A stretch of DNA of 51,104 bases from an uncultured Clostridia bacterium (GTDB taxonomy: Bacteria > Bacillota > Clostridia > Monoglobales > Monoglobaceae), in the NCBI GenBank assembly GCA_947625905.1, contig CANQQJ010000028.1, positions 1-51,104 on the forward strand. The letters run 5' to 3'. This document shows positions 27,220 through 36,700 of this stretch, piece after piece. Positions within the stretch are counted from its first letter, which is position 1. Every line of letters starts with the position of its first letter. A program made the translations under genes and the position numbers. The notes under the pieces were generated by a model. It did no database searches and was not told the DNA's origin. It saw nothing but the letters and a program-made list of their open reading frames with translations.

Positions 27220-28854
27220 ATGTTTGGGCGCGGGGCGCGGTTTTTCAGGTACCGCTATCTGGTCGCTTTTGTGACACTTTTTATAATCGGCGATTCGATC
27301 TCGGTGTTCGGCGGGCTCGCATGCGGCGGGCCGCGCTTTTTCGCGTGTTTTTTGATCGGCGGAGCGGCGTGCCTTATTGCCGCCTTTGTTTTTGCGGCGG
27401 GAAAAACGCCTCGGTTCGGAGCGGCGGCTATGTGCGCGGTTTACCTTGCGGCTGTGCTGCTGGGGCTCGGGGCCGCGTCGGGATATTACCGGACCAAAAT
27501 GAAAACCGCCGAAACTTTAGACGGAAAGACAGCCGAGGTTTACTGCCGCATTGACTCGGAGCCGTCTCCGAGCCGATCGAGCAAGACCCTTACCGCCGAG
27601 GTCAGACCCGCGTCGATTATGGTTGACGGCAAGGAATTTGAGCCAAACGGCAAAATATTCGTCTCAATGCCGTCCGGGACCGACGCGGAGCGCGGCGACG
27701 GCTTTTATCTTAAAGGAAAACTGAGCATCCCGACCGATGATTTGGACGGATTTGATTACCGCCGATACCGCCTGAGCCGCGGCAGCTGCTTGAATATGTT
27801 CGCGGCCGAGGCGGAGGAGCGTGAACTGCGGATGACGGCCTATGACAGGTTTTTGGGCGCCGCCGCTGCCGTGCGGAAAAAGATTTTTGATTACTGCGGC
27901 ACGGTCTTTCCCGATGCCGACGCCGCGGCGCTGATGAAGGGAATATTAACCGGCAGCCGCGAGGACTTTTCCGATGAGTTTTACGGAGTCATGTCGGGCT
28001 CGGGCTTTATGCACATAGCGGCGGTGTCGGGTCTGCATATAGGTTTTCTGTGCGGCTTTGTGTTTTTTATCCTGAGAGTTTTCGGACGGAAGACAAGGGC
28101 GCTTTTCGCCGCGCCTATCTTGATTTTTTATATGGCGGCCGCGGATTTTTCGCCGTCGGTCGTCCGCGCGGTTATTATGACCTGCATCGTGCTGGCGTCG
28201 TGGCTGTTTGAGAAAACTCCCGACATGCCCACGTCTCTTTTCGCGTCGGCGTTTATCCAGTGCCTGATAAATCCTTTTGTGACCGCGAGCGTCAGCTTTA
28301 TGATGTCATACGCCGCAACGCTGGCGCTGTTATTGTTTATGCCGCCTCTTGACCCGCTGCTTCGGCGGCTCAGCTCGGGCGCGGCGCGGCTTTTGGGGAA
28401 AAGCAAATTCTTTTCGTCCGAGAGGGCGGGTAATATCATATACGGCGCGTGCCTCGCGGTTCTGACCTCCGCGGCGGTGTCGCTGGCGTGCCAGATAGGA
28501 ATAACGCCTATCGTTCTGCACTATTTCGGGTCCGCTTCTTTTCTGTCATTTATCGGCAATATTGTCGTTGTTCCCTGCACTATGGCCGTGTTTGTGGCGG
28601 GGCTGATCTGCGCCGCCGTTTATTGTATGAGCCCGAATTTTTCCGCGATGCTCAGCTTTGTCGCGGTCTATCCGTTCCTTAAAATTATTATCGCCTTGGC
28701 AAATGTGTTTTCAAAATTTTCATACGAGACGATATACACTCCGGGATTTTTCGCGTCGCTTATTTATTATTTTCTCGCTCTGATCCTGCTGAATTTTCTG
28801 ACCAATCTTTCCGAAAAATACGGGTCAAATCCCGCAAACGCCGAAAATCCGTGA
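27220..28854 (+). CDS. ComEC/Rec2-related DNA-uptake channel protein, short form
   Basis: This 544-residue membrane protein matches the ComEC family, which moves single-stranded DNA across the membrane during competence. It has N-terminal hydrophobic segments, a soluble OB-like region (about 95-205), and then the Competence domain with HIAAVSGLHIGFLCG near residue 264 and about eight further helices. The C-terminal metallo-beta-lactamase nuclease domain of full-length ComEC (usually 700-800 residues) is missing. The end NPANAENP is a clean stop. I start at ATG 27220, spaced six bases from AAGGCGGG; ATG 27214 would be too close. No other competence genes are near. Confidence 0.82.
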   Translation: MFGRGARFFRYRYLVAFVTLFIIGDSISVFGGLACGGPRFFACFLIGGAACLIAAFVFAAGKTPRFGAAAMCAVYLAAVLLGLGAASGYYRTKMKTAETLDGKTAEVYCRIDSEPSPSRSSKTLTAEVRPASIMVDGKEFEPNGKIFVSMPSGTDAERGDGFYLKGKLSIPTDDLDGFDYRRYRLSRGSCLNMFAAEAEERELRMTAYDRFLGAAAAVRKKIFDYCGTVFPDADAAALMKGILTGSREDFSDEFYGVMSGSGFMHIAAVSGLHIGFLCGFVFFILRVFGRKTRALFAAPILIFYMAAADFSPSVVRAVIMTCIVLASWLFEKTPDMPTSLFASAFIQCLINPFVTASVSFMMSYAATLALLLFMPPLDPLLRRLSSGAARLLGKSKFFSSERAGNIIYGACLAVLTSAAVSLACQIGITPIVLHYFGSASFLSFIGNIVVVPCTMAVFVAGLICAAVYCMSPNFSAMLSFVAVYPFLKIIIALANVFSKFSYETIYTPGFFASLIYYFLALILLNFLTNLSEKYGSNPANAENP

Positions 28855-28897
28855 TTTTTCCGACTAAAAAATTTTTTGACTTTTTTTGAAAAAACTA

Positions 28898-28925
28898 TTG
28901 ACAAATGAAAAAAACGTGCTATAAT
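28898..28925 (+). promoter_or_regulatory. Sigma-A promoter for ctsR operon
   Basis: A perfect TTGACA (28898-28903) and a perfect TATAAT (28920-28925) are separated by 16 bases. The CtsR operator lies immediately downstream. Confidence 0.88.
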
Positions 28926-28934
28926 AGGGTTGTA

Positions 28935-28957
28935 AGTCAAAGAAAGTCAAAGTCAAA
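28935..28957 (+). promoter_or_regulatory. CtsR operator (three heptads)
   Basis: AGTCAAA (28935-28941), GAA, AGTCAAA (28945-28951) match the CtsR box RGTCAAA-NAN-RGTCAAA exactly. A third overlapping AGTCAAA lies at 28951-28957. The box begins about ten bases after the -10, so bound CtsR would block the transcription start. The operon is self-regulated. Confidence 0.9.
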
Positions 28958-28990
28958 TTTGCTAATAATATGTCGGGAAGTGATCAAAAA

Positions 28991-29443
28991 GTGAAACTCA
29001 GCAATGTTATAGAGGATTTTATCAACGAGATGCTGAAGCAGGCGGAGGCGGGCGAGATCGAGCTTAGGCGCAAGGAGCTGGCGGACAGGTTCAGCTGCGT
29101 GCCCTCTCAGATCAACTACGTCATATCCACTCGGTTTTCCCCCGAAAAGGGGTACCTGGTGGAGAGCCGCAGGGGCGGCGGAGGATATATCCGCATAAGC
29201 CGCGTGGCGTACGACAGCAGCGGAGCCAAGCTGATGCACGTGATAAATTCCGTGGGGAACAGCATAGGCGCGGGCAGCGCGGAGGCGATCGTGAAAAACT
29301 GTTATGACTACGGTTTGATAAGCGAGAGAGAGGCCAAGATAATTTTGAGCGTCATAAGCGAGAAGGCGCTGCCGCTCAAGCAGCCCGAGCAGGATCAGGT
29401 GCGGGCGCGGATCCTTAAAAACGCGCTTGTAAGCGTCGCTTAA
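28991..29443 (+). CDS. ctsR: Transcriptional repressor CtsR
   Basis: CtsR represses the clp heat-shock genes. On heat or protein damage it is released, and McsB and ClpC act on it. The winged-helix domain (about 1-75) shows ELADRFSCVPSQINYVISTRF followed by the family's glycine-rich wing, ESRRGGGGYIRI. The C-terminal dimer region follows. I start at GTG 28991 (150 residues), preceded by GGGAAGTGAT. The ATG at 28970 has no ribosome site and adds seven residues not found in the family. It is the first gene of ctsR-mcsA-mcsB-clpC. Confidence 0.93.
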   Translation: MKLSNVIEDFINEMLKQAEAGEIELRRKELADRFSCVPSQINYVISTRFSPEKGYLVESRRGGGGYIRISRVAYDSSGAKLMHVINSVGNSIGAGSAEAIVKNCYDYGLISEREAKIILSVISEKALPLKQPEQDQVRARILKNALVSVA

Positions 29444-29577
29444 CGAGCGGAGAGATTTTGAAAGGAGCCGAAAGGCACAGGGCTCCCAAAAAGCGTAAAC
29501 GCTTTTTGGGAAAGAGGAGCAAACCCGGAGCGGGAGAGCGGTGCCGCTTGAGGCAGCGCGAACAAGCGGAGGGATTT
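29442..29577. repeat. Structured insertion with flanking direct repeats between ctsR and mcsA
   Basis: Two 17-base copies, AACGAGCGGAGAGATTT (29442-29458) and AACAAGCGGAGGGATTT (29561-29577), match at 15 of 17 positions and bound the segment. Inside is a perfect hairpin, CCCAAAAAGCG (29485-29495) and CGCTTTTTGGG (29500-29510), with a TAAA loop, plus GAGCC/GGCTC and CCGCTT/AAGCGG pairs. There is no coding sense. It starts at the last bases of the ctsR stop codon. It may be a small mobile element or an RNA structure that tunes the operon. Confidence 0.6.
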
Positions 29578-29600
29578 GCGACGAAGGAAAGGTGATTTTT

Positions 29601-30131
29601 ATGAAATGTCAAATTTGCGGCAAGAACGAGGCCGTTGAAGAAATGCATCTTAATATTAACGGAAAGAAGAGCACGATGGCGGTTTGCCCCGAGTGCGCCC
29701 AAAAGGTGGCGGGCAGCTTGTTTAAAGGCAGCGGCTCGATTTACGAGAGCGCGGGGCTGGGCAATCTGGCGTCGGCTCTGTACGGTCTGGCGGGAGCGCC
29801 GTCTCAGAGCTCGGCGGGACCCGAGATACTTAAGGCAGTGAACAAATGTCCGCTCTGCGGCATGACCTACGACGAGTTTGTGTCAAAGGGCAAGCTGGGC
29901 TGCGGAGAGTGCTACTCCGCGTTCCACGACCGTCTGCTGCGGCCGCTCAAGCAGATACACGGGACCTACGAGCACGTGGGCAAGATCCCCGAGCGGGGAG
30001 GCGGCGAGCTCAAAAACTCGCGCAGGCTCGACGAGCTCAAGATGAGGCTCGACAAGGCGGTCCGCGAGCAGGAGTTTGAAAAAGCGGCGGAGATCCGCGA
30101 CGAGATCAAGGCGATAAAGGGGGAGAAATAG
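29601..30131 (+). CDS. mcsA: McsA, zinc-binding activator of the arginine kinase McsB
   Basis: This 176-residue partner activates McsB and helps deliver proteins to ClpCP. Four CxxC pairs form the zinc sites: CQIC near the start, CPEC near residue 34, CPLC near 85 and CGEC near 106. A UVR domain of the UvrB/UvrC type covers about 138-173 (DELKMRLDKAVREQEFEKAA). I start at ATG 29601, preceded by AAGGAAAGGTG; the longer in-frame start at 29541 lies within the structured insertion. mcsB starts one base after the stop. Confidence 0.93.
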   Translation: MKCQICGKNEAVEEMHLNINGKKSTMAVCPECAQKVAGSLFKGSGSIYESAGLGNLASALYGLAGAPSQSSAGPEILKAVNKCPLCGMTYDEFVSKGKLGCGECYSAFHDRLLRPLKQIHGTYEHVGKIPERGGGELKNSRRLDELKMRLDKAVREQEFEKAAEIRDEIKAIKGEK

Positions 30132-30132
30132 T

Positions 30133-31167
30133 ATGTGGTATTACGATAACGGCAAGGACGGCGACGTGGTGCTCTCGTCGAGAGTGCGCCTCGCCAGGAA
30201 CATAAAAGGCCTGCCCTTCCCCGCCGCGGCGGATAAAAAGGAGCGGGACGAGATAATCGAAAAATGTGTTTCGGCGCTGACGAACCGCGAGGACGGGGAG
30301 AGGGCCGAAAAGGTCAAGGATATGGGCCTAAAGTTTATCGACATGGCGAACATGAGCGAGGTCGAAAAACAGGCGATATCGGAGTGCCATCTGATAAGCC
30401 CGCAGCTCATCGACGGAAGCGTGCGGCGCGGACTGATACTCAGCTCCGACAGCCGCGTAAGCATCATGATAAACGAGGAGGACCACCTCAGGATCCAGTG
30501 CATGGAGGCGGGATTTGAGATAGACAAGTGCTGCGCCGCCGCCAACCTGATAGACGATTTCGCCGAGGAAAAGCTGGACTACGCGTTTGACAAGGACTTC
30601 GGCTATCTGACCTGCTGCCCCACAAACGTCGGCACCGGGCTCAGAGCGTCCGTCATGGTGCATCTGCCGGGCTATGTGCTGACGGGAAAATTCGGCGAAC
30701 TGTCGAACACGCTGTCGCAGCTGGGCCTCACGGTCCGCGGCATATACGGCGAGGGCAGCAAGGGTCTCGGAAACATATTTCAGATTTCAAACCAGCTTAC
30801 GCTGGGAATGACCGAGCAGGACATAATCGACAGACTTAAGCAGATCGTGTCCGAGGTGGTCGCGAACGAGAGGCAGCTTCGGGACCTGCTCTATAAAAAC
30901 GACAAGTTCCGTCTGGAGGACAGGGTCATGCGCTCGCTTGGGACCCTTGAGCGGGCGGTGCTGATGACGACCGACGAGGCGATGAAGCGTCTGTCCGACC
31001 TGCGTCTGGGAATAGCACTGGGCATAATCGACGGCGTTAAGCCCGAGACGGTCAACGAGATCACATATTCGATACTGCCGGCGAATATAGTGAAAAAACA
31101 CAACACGGCAAACGAGTTCTCCCGCGATTTAAAACGCGGCGAGATAATAAAAAGCTACTTAAAATAA
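30133..31167 (+). CDS. mcsB: Protein arginine kinase McsB
   Basis: McsB phosphorylates arginine residues on proteins, including CtsR, and marks them for ClpC/ClpP. At 344 residues it has the phosphagen-kinase fold. The phosphate-binding Arg-rich start VVLSSRVRLARNIKGLPFP is clear. TCCPTNVGTGLRASV (about 158-172) carries the conserved Cys and substrate loop. The GEGSKGLGNIFQISN segment follows, and RDLKRGEI closes the C-terminus. GGGGGAGAA precedes the ATG. The gene is tightly packed with mcsA. Confidence 0.95.
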   Translation: MWYYDNGKDGDVVLSSRVRLARNIKGLPFPAAADKKERDEIIEKCVSALTNREDGERAEKVKDMGLKFIDMANMSEVEKQAISECHLISPQLIDGSVRRGLILSSDSRVSIMINEEDHLRIQCMEAGFEIDKCCAAANLIDDFAEEKLDYAFDKDFGYLTCCPTNVGTGLRASVMVHLPGYVLTGKFGELSNTLSQLGLTVRGIYGEGSKGLGNIFQISNQLTLGMTEQDIIDRLKQIVSEVVANERQLRDLLYKNDKFRLEDRVMRSLGTLERAVLMTTDEAMKRLSDLRLGIALGIIDGVKPETVNEITYSILPANIVKKHNTANEFSRDLKRGEIIKSYLK

Positions 31168-31206
31168 AAAGGATTATATGAAACGGTTTGAAAGGATGTG
31201 TTCACT

Positions 31207-33678
31207 ATGTATGAAAACAGATTTACGGAAAGCGCCCAAAAGGCGATAAATTTGGCGGCCGAGAGCGCGATGGAGCTGGGCCACAACTATGTGGGAACAG
31301 AGCATATGCTGCTGGGCCTTATTAAAGAGGGCGAGGGCGTCGCGGCGAAGATCCTCGAGTCAAACGACATAACCGAGGAGGGTGTCGACGGCGTTATCCA
31401 TGAGATACTCAATATCGGCCATCCGCTCAGCGAGCTGCCCTCAAGCTTTACCCCCAGGACCAAGTATGTGATCGAGCGCAGCGCGGCCGAGGCCGCGAGG
31501 CTGGGCCACAACTATGTGGGAACCGAGCACCTGCTGATCGCTCTGCTCCGCGAGAGCAGCAGCATAGCGGCGAAGATACTGATCACGCTGAACGCCAACC
31601 CCCAGAAGCTCTATAACGACATTCTGAGCATGCTCAGCGACAGTGACGAGGCGGAGCCCTCGCCGTCCTATGGCGGATATCCGCAGGGCGGCAGACCGGG
31701 CAGGGGCAGAGGAGGAAAGGACGACTGCCCGACCCTGATGAAGTTCGGCAAGGACCTGACGCAGATGGCCAAGGAAGGCAAGCTCGATCCGGTTATCGGC
31801 CGCGACAGCGCGATAGAGCGCGTTATCCAGGTGCTGAGCCGCCGCTCGAAGAACAACCCCTGCCTTATCGGCGAGCCCGGCGTGGGCAAGACCGCCGTGG
31901 CCGAGGGCCTTGCGCAGAAGATCGCCTCGGGACAGGTGCCCGAGATACTCAGGAACAAGAGGATCGTAACCCTCGAGATGTCCTCGATGCTGGCGGGCGC
32001 CAAGTATCGCGGCGAGTTTGAGGAGCGCCTCAAAAAGGCGATGGACGAGGTCCGCAAGTCCGGCAGGGTCATCCTGTTCATCGACGAGATCCACACGATA
32101 ATCGGCGCTGGCGCCGCCGAGGGCGCCATCGACGCGGCGAATATCTTAAAGCCCGCCCTCTCAAGAGGCGAGATACAGATAGTGGGCGCCACAACTCTGG
32201 GCGAGTACAGAAAGCACATCGAAAAGGACGCGGCGCTCGAGCGCAGGTTCCAGCCCATCACGCTGGACGAGCCCACTCAGGAGGAAACTCTGGAGATACT
32301 CAAGGGCATCCGCGACAAGTACGAGGCGCACCACCGCGTGAAGATCTCCGACAAGGCTCTGGAGGCGGCCGTGTCGCTGTCGTCCAGATATATCTCCGAC
32401 AGATTCCAGCCCGACAAGTCGATCGACCTGGTCGACGAGGCGGCGTCCCGCCTCAAGCTCAAAAACATGACCGCGCCGCCCGACGTGCGCAGTCTTGAGG
32501 AGCAGATCGAGTCGGTCAAGACCGAGAAGGAATCCGCCATCACCACTCAGGAATACGAGAAGGCGGCGAAGCTGCGCGACAAAGAGCGCGAACTGCGCGA
32601 AAAGCTGCGCGAGACCAAGGAAAACTGGACGCAGGGCAGCTCGGGCGATCAGGCGGTCGTTACCGAGAACGAGATAGCCGAGATAGTGTCGCTCTGGACG
32701 GGTATCCCCGTAAAGACCTTGGAGGAGACCGAGAGCGAGCGCCTGCTGAGGCTCGAGGAGATACTGCACAAGAGAGTCGTTGGTCAGGACGAGGCGGTGA
32801 CGGCGGTCGCAAAGGCCATCCGCCGCGGCAGAGTGGGCCTCAAAGACCCCAAGCGCCCCATAGGCTCGTTCATATTCCTGGGCCCCACGGGCGTCGGCAA
32901 GACCGAGCTTTCCAAGGCGCTGGCTGAGGCCATGTTCGGCGACGAGGACGCGGTCATCCGCGTCGATATGTCGGAGTATATGGAAAAGCATTCGGTATCC
33001 AGACTGGTCGGCTCGCCTCCGGGATATATCGGCTACGACGAGGGCGGCCAGCTGACCGACAAGGTCAGGACCAAGCCATACTCGGTCATCCTGTTCGACG
33101 AGATCGAAAAGGCGCACCCCGACGTGTTCAACATCATGCTCCAGATACTGGAAGACGGGATCCTGACCGACAGCCAGGGCAGAAGGGTCGACTTCCGCAA
33201 CACGATCATAATCATGACCTCGAACCTGGGCGCGCGGCTCATAACAGGCGGAACCAAGTCTTTGGGATTCTCGGCGGCCGATGAGAGCGCGGAGGAGGAG
33301 AAGGACTACGACAAGATCAAGGAGAGCGTTCTCGGCGAGCTCAAGCAGGCGTTCAGGCCCGAGTTCCTAAACAGGATCGACGAGATCATCGTGTTCCGCA
33401 AGCTCAGCCGCGACGATATAAAGAAGATCGCGGGCATGATGCTGGGAACGCTGGCCGCGAGACTTGAGGAAAACGGCATAAAGGCCGAGTTCACCGACGC
33501 GGCGATCGACAAGATCTCCGAAAACGGATTCGACGCGACCTACGGCGCTCGCCCGCTCAGAAGGGCGATACAGTCCGGCATTGAGGACATGATCGCCGAA
33601 AAGATGCTCGAGGGCAAAATAAAGCCCGGCGAGACCGCGACAGTCGACGCATCCGAAAACGGCTTCGACATAAAATAA
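31207..33678 (+). CDS. clpC: ATP-dependent Clp protease ATPase subunit ClpC
   Basis: ClpC is a hexameric AAA+ unfoldase that feeds ClpP. It acts on proteins marked by McsB. Two Clp-N repeats cover about 1-145 (both contain LGHNYVGTEH). The first AAA+ domain has Walker A GEPGVGKTA. A UVR-type middle segment lies near 420-455, and the second AAA+ domain has GPTGVGKTE. The C-terminal D2-small domain has ATYGARPLRRAIQ. At 823 residues it has normal length. I start at ATG 31207, ten bases after AAAGGA; a GTG at 31198 is a possible but less likely start. It is the last gene of the operon and is followed by a terminator. Confidence 0.96.
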   Translation: MYENRFTESAQKAINLAAESAMELGHNYVGTEHMLLGLIKEGEGVAAKILESNDITEEGVDGVIHEILNIGHPLSELPSSFTPRTKYVIERSAAEAARLGHNYVGTEHLLIALLRESSSIAAKILITLNANPQKLYNDILSMLSDSDEAEPSPSYGGYPQGGRPGRGRGGKDDCPTLMKFGKDLTQMAKEGKLDPVIGRDSAIERVIQVLSRRSKNNPCLIGEPGVGKTAVAEGLAQKIASGQVPEILRNKRIVTLEMSSMLAGAKYRGEFEERLKKAMDEVRKSGRVILFIDEIHTIIGAGAAEGAIDAANILKPALSRGEIQIVGATTLGEYRKHIEKDAALERRFQPITLDEPTQEETLEILKGIRDKYEAHHRVKISDKALEAAVSLSSRYISDRFQPDKSIDLVDEAASRLKLKNMTAPPDVRSLEEQIESVKTEKESAITTQEYEKAAKLRDKERELREKLRETKENWTQGSSGDQAVVTENEIAEIVSLWTGIPVKTLEETESERLLRLEEILHKRVVGQDEAVTAVAKAIRRGRVGLKDPKRPIGSFIFLGPTGVGKTELSKALAEAMFGDEDAVIRVDMSEYMEKHSVSRLVGSPPGYIGYDEGGQLTDKVRTKPYSVILFDEIEKAHPDVFNIMLQILEDGILTDSQGRRVDFRNTIIIMTSNLGARLITGGTKSLGFSAADESAEEEKDYDKIKESVLGELKQAFRPEFLNRIDEIIVFRKLSRDDIKKIAGMMLGTLAARLEENGIKAEFTDAAIDKISENGFDATYGARPLRRAIQSGIEDMIAEKMLEGKIKPGETATVDASENGFDIK

Positions 33679-33684
33679 AACACA

Positions 33685-33719
33685 GGCGGCGCAGCTCAAG
33701 CTGCGCCGCCCGAATTTTT
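33685..33719 (+). terminator. Intrinsic terminator of ctsR-clpC operon
   Basis: Perfect arms GGCGGCGCAG/CTGCGCCGCC (extendable by two pairs) lie 7 bases after the clpC stop and are followed by TTTTTATTTT. Confidence 0.9.
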
Positions 33720-33777
33720 ATTTTACGTCTATCACGATGCCGCCGACCGCGGTATCAAAGTTGTTACGCTCCGTGTT
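33718..33777 (-). pseudogene. Possible 3'-end remnant of a lost gene
   Basis: On the minus strand, 19 sense codons (NTERNNFDTAVGGIVIDVK) end at a TAA that touches the clpC terminator. An in-frame TAG precedes them. They lie just downstream of the DUF6273 protein gene on the same strand. The ending looks like a normal beta-rich protein C-terminus but has no start codon or ribosome site. Evidence is limited to this short stretch. Confidence 0.3.
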
Positions 33778-33790
33778 CTAAACACTACTT

Positions 33791-36700
33791 TCACCGGATG
33801 TTAAGCTGTGTCGCCCCGCATAAAGGTTGTTGATCTTTATCCCACAGGTACGCTTTAATTTCGCCGCTATTTAAATCTATATTGTCAAATACCAGCTCCG
33901 GTGAATATGCTTTTATTTCGGCTTGTTTTAGCGTGCCGTTTTCGTCGTATGCGGCCAAGAGCACTTCCGCGTCTGCGATATTCTCGCCGTTCACGGTTGT
34001 CACGGTTACCGAATTATTTCTCGCGCCGGTTATCATTATTTCGGGTCCGCTTCCGTCCGAAACTGCCAATACGGTTGTTTTTTCGCTTTCGGTTCCGTTT
34101 CCGTCCGTGTTGTACGCGGCCACCCAGATCTCTGTTTTGTTTCCGGGTGTTATGCCTTGGATCAGCGCCGTGTATTCTCCGTTTTGATTTGTCATCTCGT
34201 ATGACGAGGTCGTCTCTTTTCCCAAAGGATCGGTTTCTTTGATGTTAAGAAGCACACTTGAAATATTTTTGCCCGAAACAACAGCCGTCACGTTGTCGTT
34301 ATTTTTAACGGTCCCCGAGGGCAACGTCAAATTTTCGATCACGGGCGCCGCCGCATTTACCGAAAAGCTCAGTTCGACCGGAGATACCATGGCGTTGCCC
34401 GCGCTGTCCGCGGCGTAAATCGCCGCTGTGTGAGTTCCCTCCGCGATGTCTGTCACCGGATACGCGAACTTGCCGTTTGTTGAGTCATAGTAATCGTCAA
34501 GATTGCGCATATTTACTTTTTCCTCGCCGTCGATCGAGAAGATGAATTCGGTTATGCCGCTCATGTCGCTGATGAGAGCGGTTATTTCCTGTCCCGTTCC
34601 GCTGTTTGAGCTTTTGAATGCGCTTACCGCGGGAGGCATATTGTCGGCCGCGAGTATGTACTGTCCGGGTTTGGTTATTTCAAGCTCGACAATGCTGTTA
34701 GCGCTGTCAAGCGTGCCGCCCATGCGGATATACACGCACTTGTCTGCATCCCATTTGTAGATCGCGATATCGTTCAAGTCGGTCACGCCCGCGCCGCTCA
34801 GCTGTGCCTGAGTGTATTCGATCGAAAGGAGCATCGGACTGTCGGAAAAGTCGTTTACCTCAACGCCGTCCGACTCGGCGCTCACGATATAAGGTTTCCC
34901 GAGAGTTGTGGCGATGCCCGCGCTTGCGGCGTCGGCGGTCTCGTCGTTTATCGCTTCGATTGCCGAGGCCTCGATCTCGTCTTTGGGGCTTGTTATGCTT
35001 ACCCAAAGATTTTTTACGCCGTTTTTGAATTTCTTTACCGCCGCTTTGCCGTATTTAACGCCGCTGTCAAGCCAGCCTGAAACCGTGTCCCAGCATGATG
35101 AGACAAAATCGGTTATCGGCTTGGTCATAAGTCCCATTAAGTCCTCGACGCCGACGAATTTGTTTTCAACATCTTTCTTTATATCCGATTGAGATTGCAG
35201 ATATATTGTGTCGTTATCATATAATCCGTTTTCGCTCTCATATTCATAGCCCTCGACGCCGGACAGGCCGACGTTAAGACCAAGTTTCAAAAATAGCTGC
35301 ACTCCCGCCGAAGCGTTTACATCTATACCTTTTTTGTACTCATAGGTTGTGTTGTATGTTCCCTGCTTGCCCGATTTCATCATCGCGTTTGCCGCGGTCT
35401 GCATTCCGTTTATGCCGAAAAATCCTTTTTTTCCTTCGGAAAATTTTTTCAGACCGTCGTCGCTTGCCGCCACAGACTGTGCCGCGCTGTCCGAATAACT
35501 GACGGTGTATTTGCTCGTCATACTCGTTTTTTTCCAAAAGATGCTTTCTTCACTGTCGTCTATGGCTGTTAACGAAAGTTGGCTCAGTCCTTTTGAATTT
35601 CGAGTCGCGCCGAAGTTTACCGAGTTATCGACAAATCCTCCGGTTTTCAATGCAATTCCGGTCTTGGCGTTCAGGTCTTTTTTATCGGGCGTTTTGCTGC
35701 CGAAAGACAGATCAAAGCATTTATATCCCGCGTCGGCGCTTATTCCGCTTTTGTATTTTGTGCTGTTTTTATCAACGGTTGTTGAAGATGTGAATAACAT
35801 GTTTCCGTTAATGCTGAAAAGATCGGTTCCCAGCTCTCCGCCGGCGAGACCCGCTTTTACGCTTCCGAGCTTTGCGCCGGCCGAGAGCAGTGCCGAGCTG
35901 CTGCCGGTGTACGAATCAACAGGCGCGTTGATCTTTTTTATCAGGTACCTTGTCGCCATGTTGGAATCGCCGCTTTCCAAAAACATGCTCAGCATAAATT
36001 TTGACAGATCCCAAATATCGTCGCTGTTGTGAATGTCAAAGTCATCGTCCTTAAAGGTGGCGCCTATGCCCGAGCCGTACGAAACCTTTCCGCTTATCTC
36101 TCCGGCGCTCATTTCGGAACCGGCAATACCGTCCGCTTTGGCTCCCGCGAACAATCCCGCTTTAGCCGAAAGCGCAACAGCTGCGTTTTCCGACGCGGTC
36201 AAGGTCAGCTTGGTTTTGCCGTTTACGCTTTCTTGGGTCATCGAAAGGCTTTTTTTGTTTGCGGCGTCAAAGCCCACGCTTGCCGCCTCGGCTTCGGCTT
36301 CAAGATTTCCGATTTTTCCGCCGACGCCTATGCCGAGAGCAGCACTTTTGCCTTTTGTTACAACGGCCTCATAGCTTGACGTGAAGGCGAGCGGATCGAC
36401 CGTCACATGAATCGCGCCTTTAACGTTCGGTATACCCGTTCCGAATACCTCAACGGAATAGTCCTTGCTCTTTTTGATATTATCTATTTTAACGCCGGCA
36501 TAACCGTTTTCGTCGGTGACCGTAGCGCTCGCCTTTCCGCCGTCAATTCTGTAGCTCACGGGCATATTAGTATACGGGTTTCCGTTGTTGTCAAGCACCT
36601 TGAACCACCCGAAAGCCGTACCGTGCCCGTTTATGGTAACATTGTTAATATTCTCCGGCATATCGTGCGAAGGCACAGTTCCGCCGCCCGACCCGGTGTT

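Noticed and set aside
29541..29600. Longer N-terminus for McsA
   Set aside because: The zinc-site start MKCQICGK has its own strong ribosome site at 29601, and the upstream part lies in the structured insertion.
31168..31206. Separate CtsR box before clpC
   Set aside because: No RGTCAAA heptads are present in the gap; clpC depends on the operon promoter.
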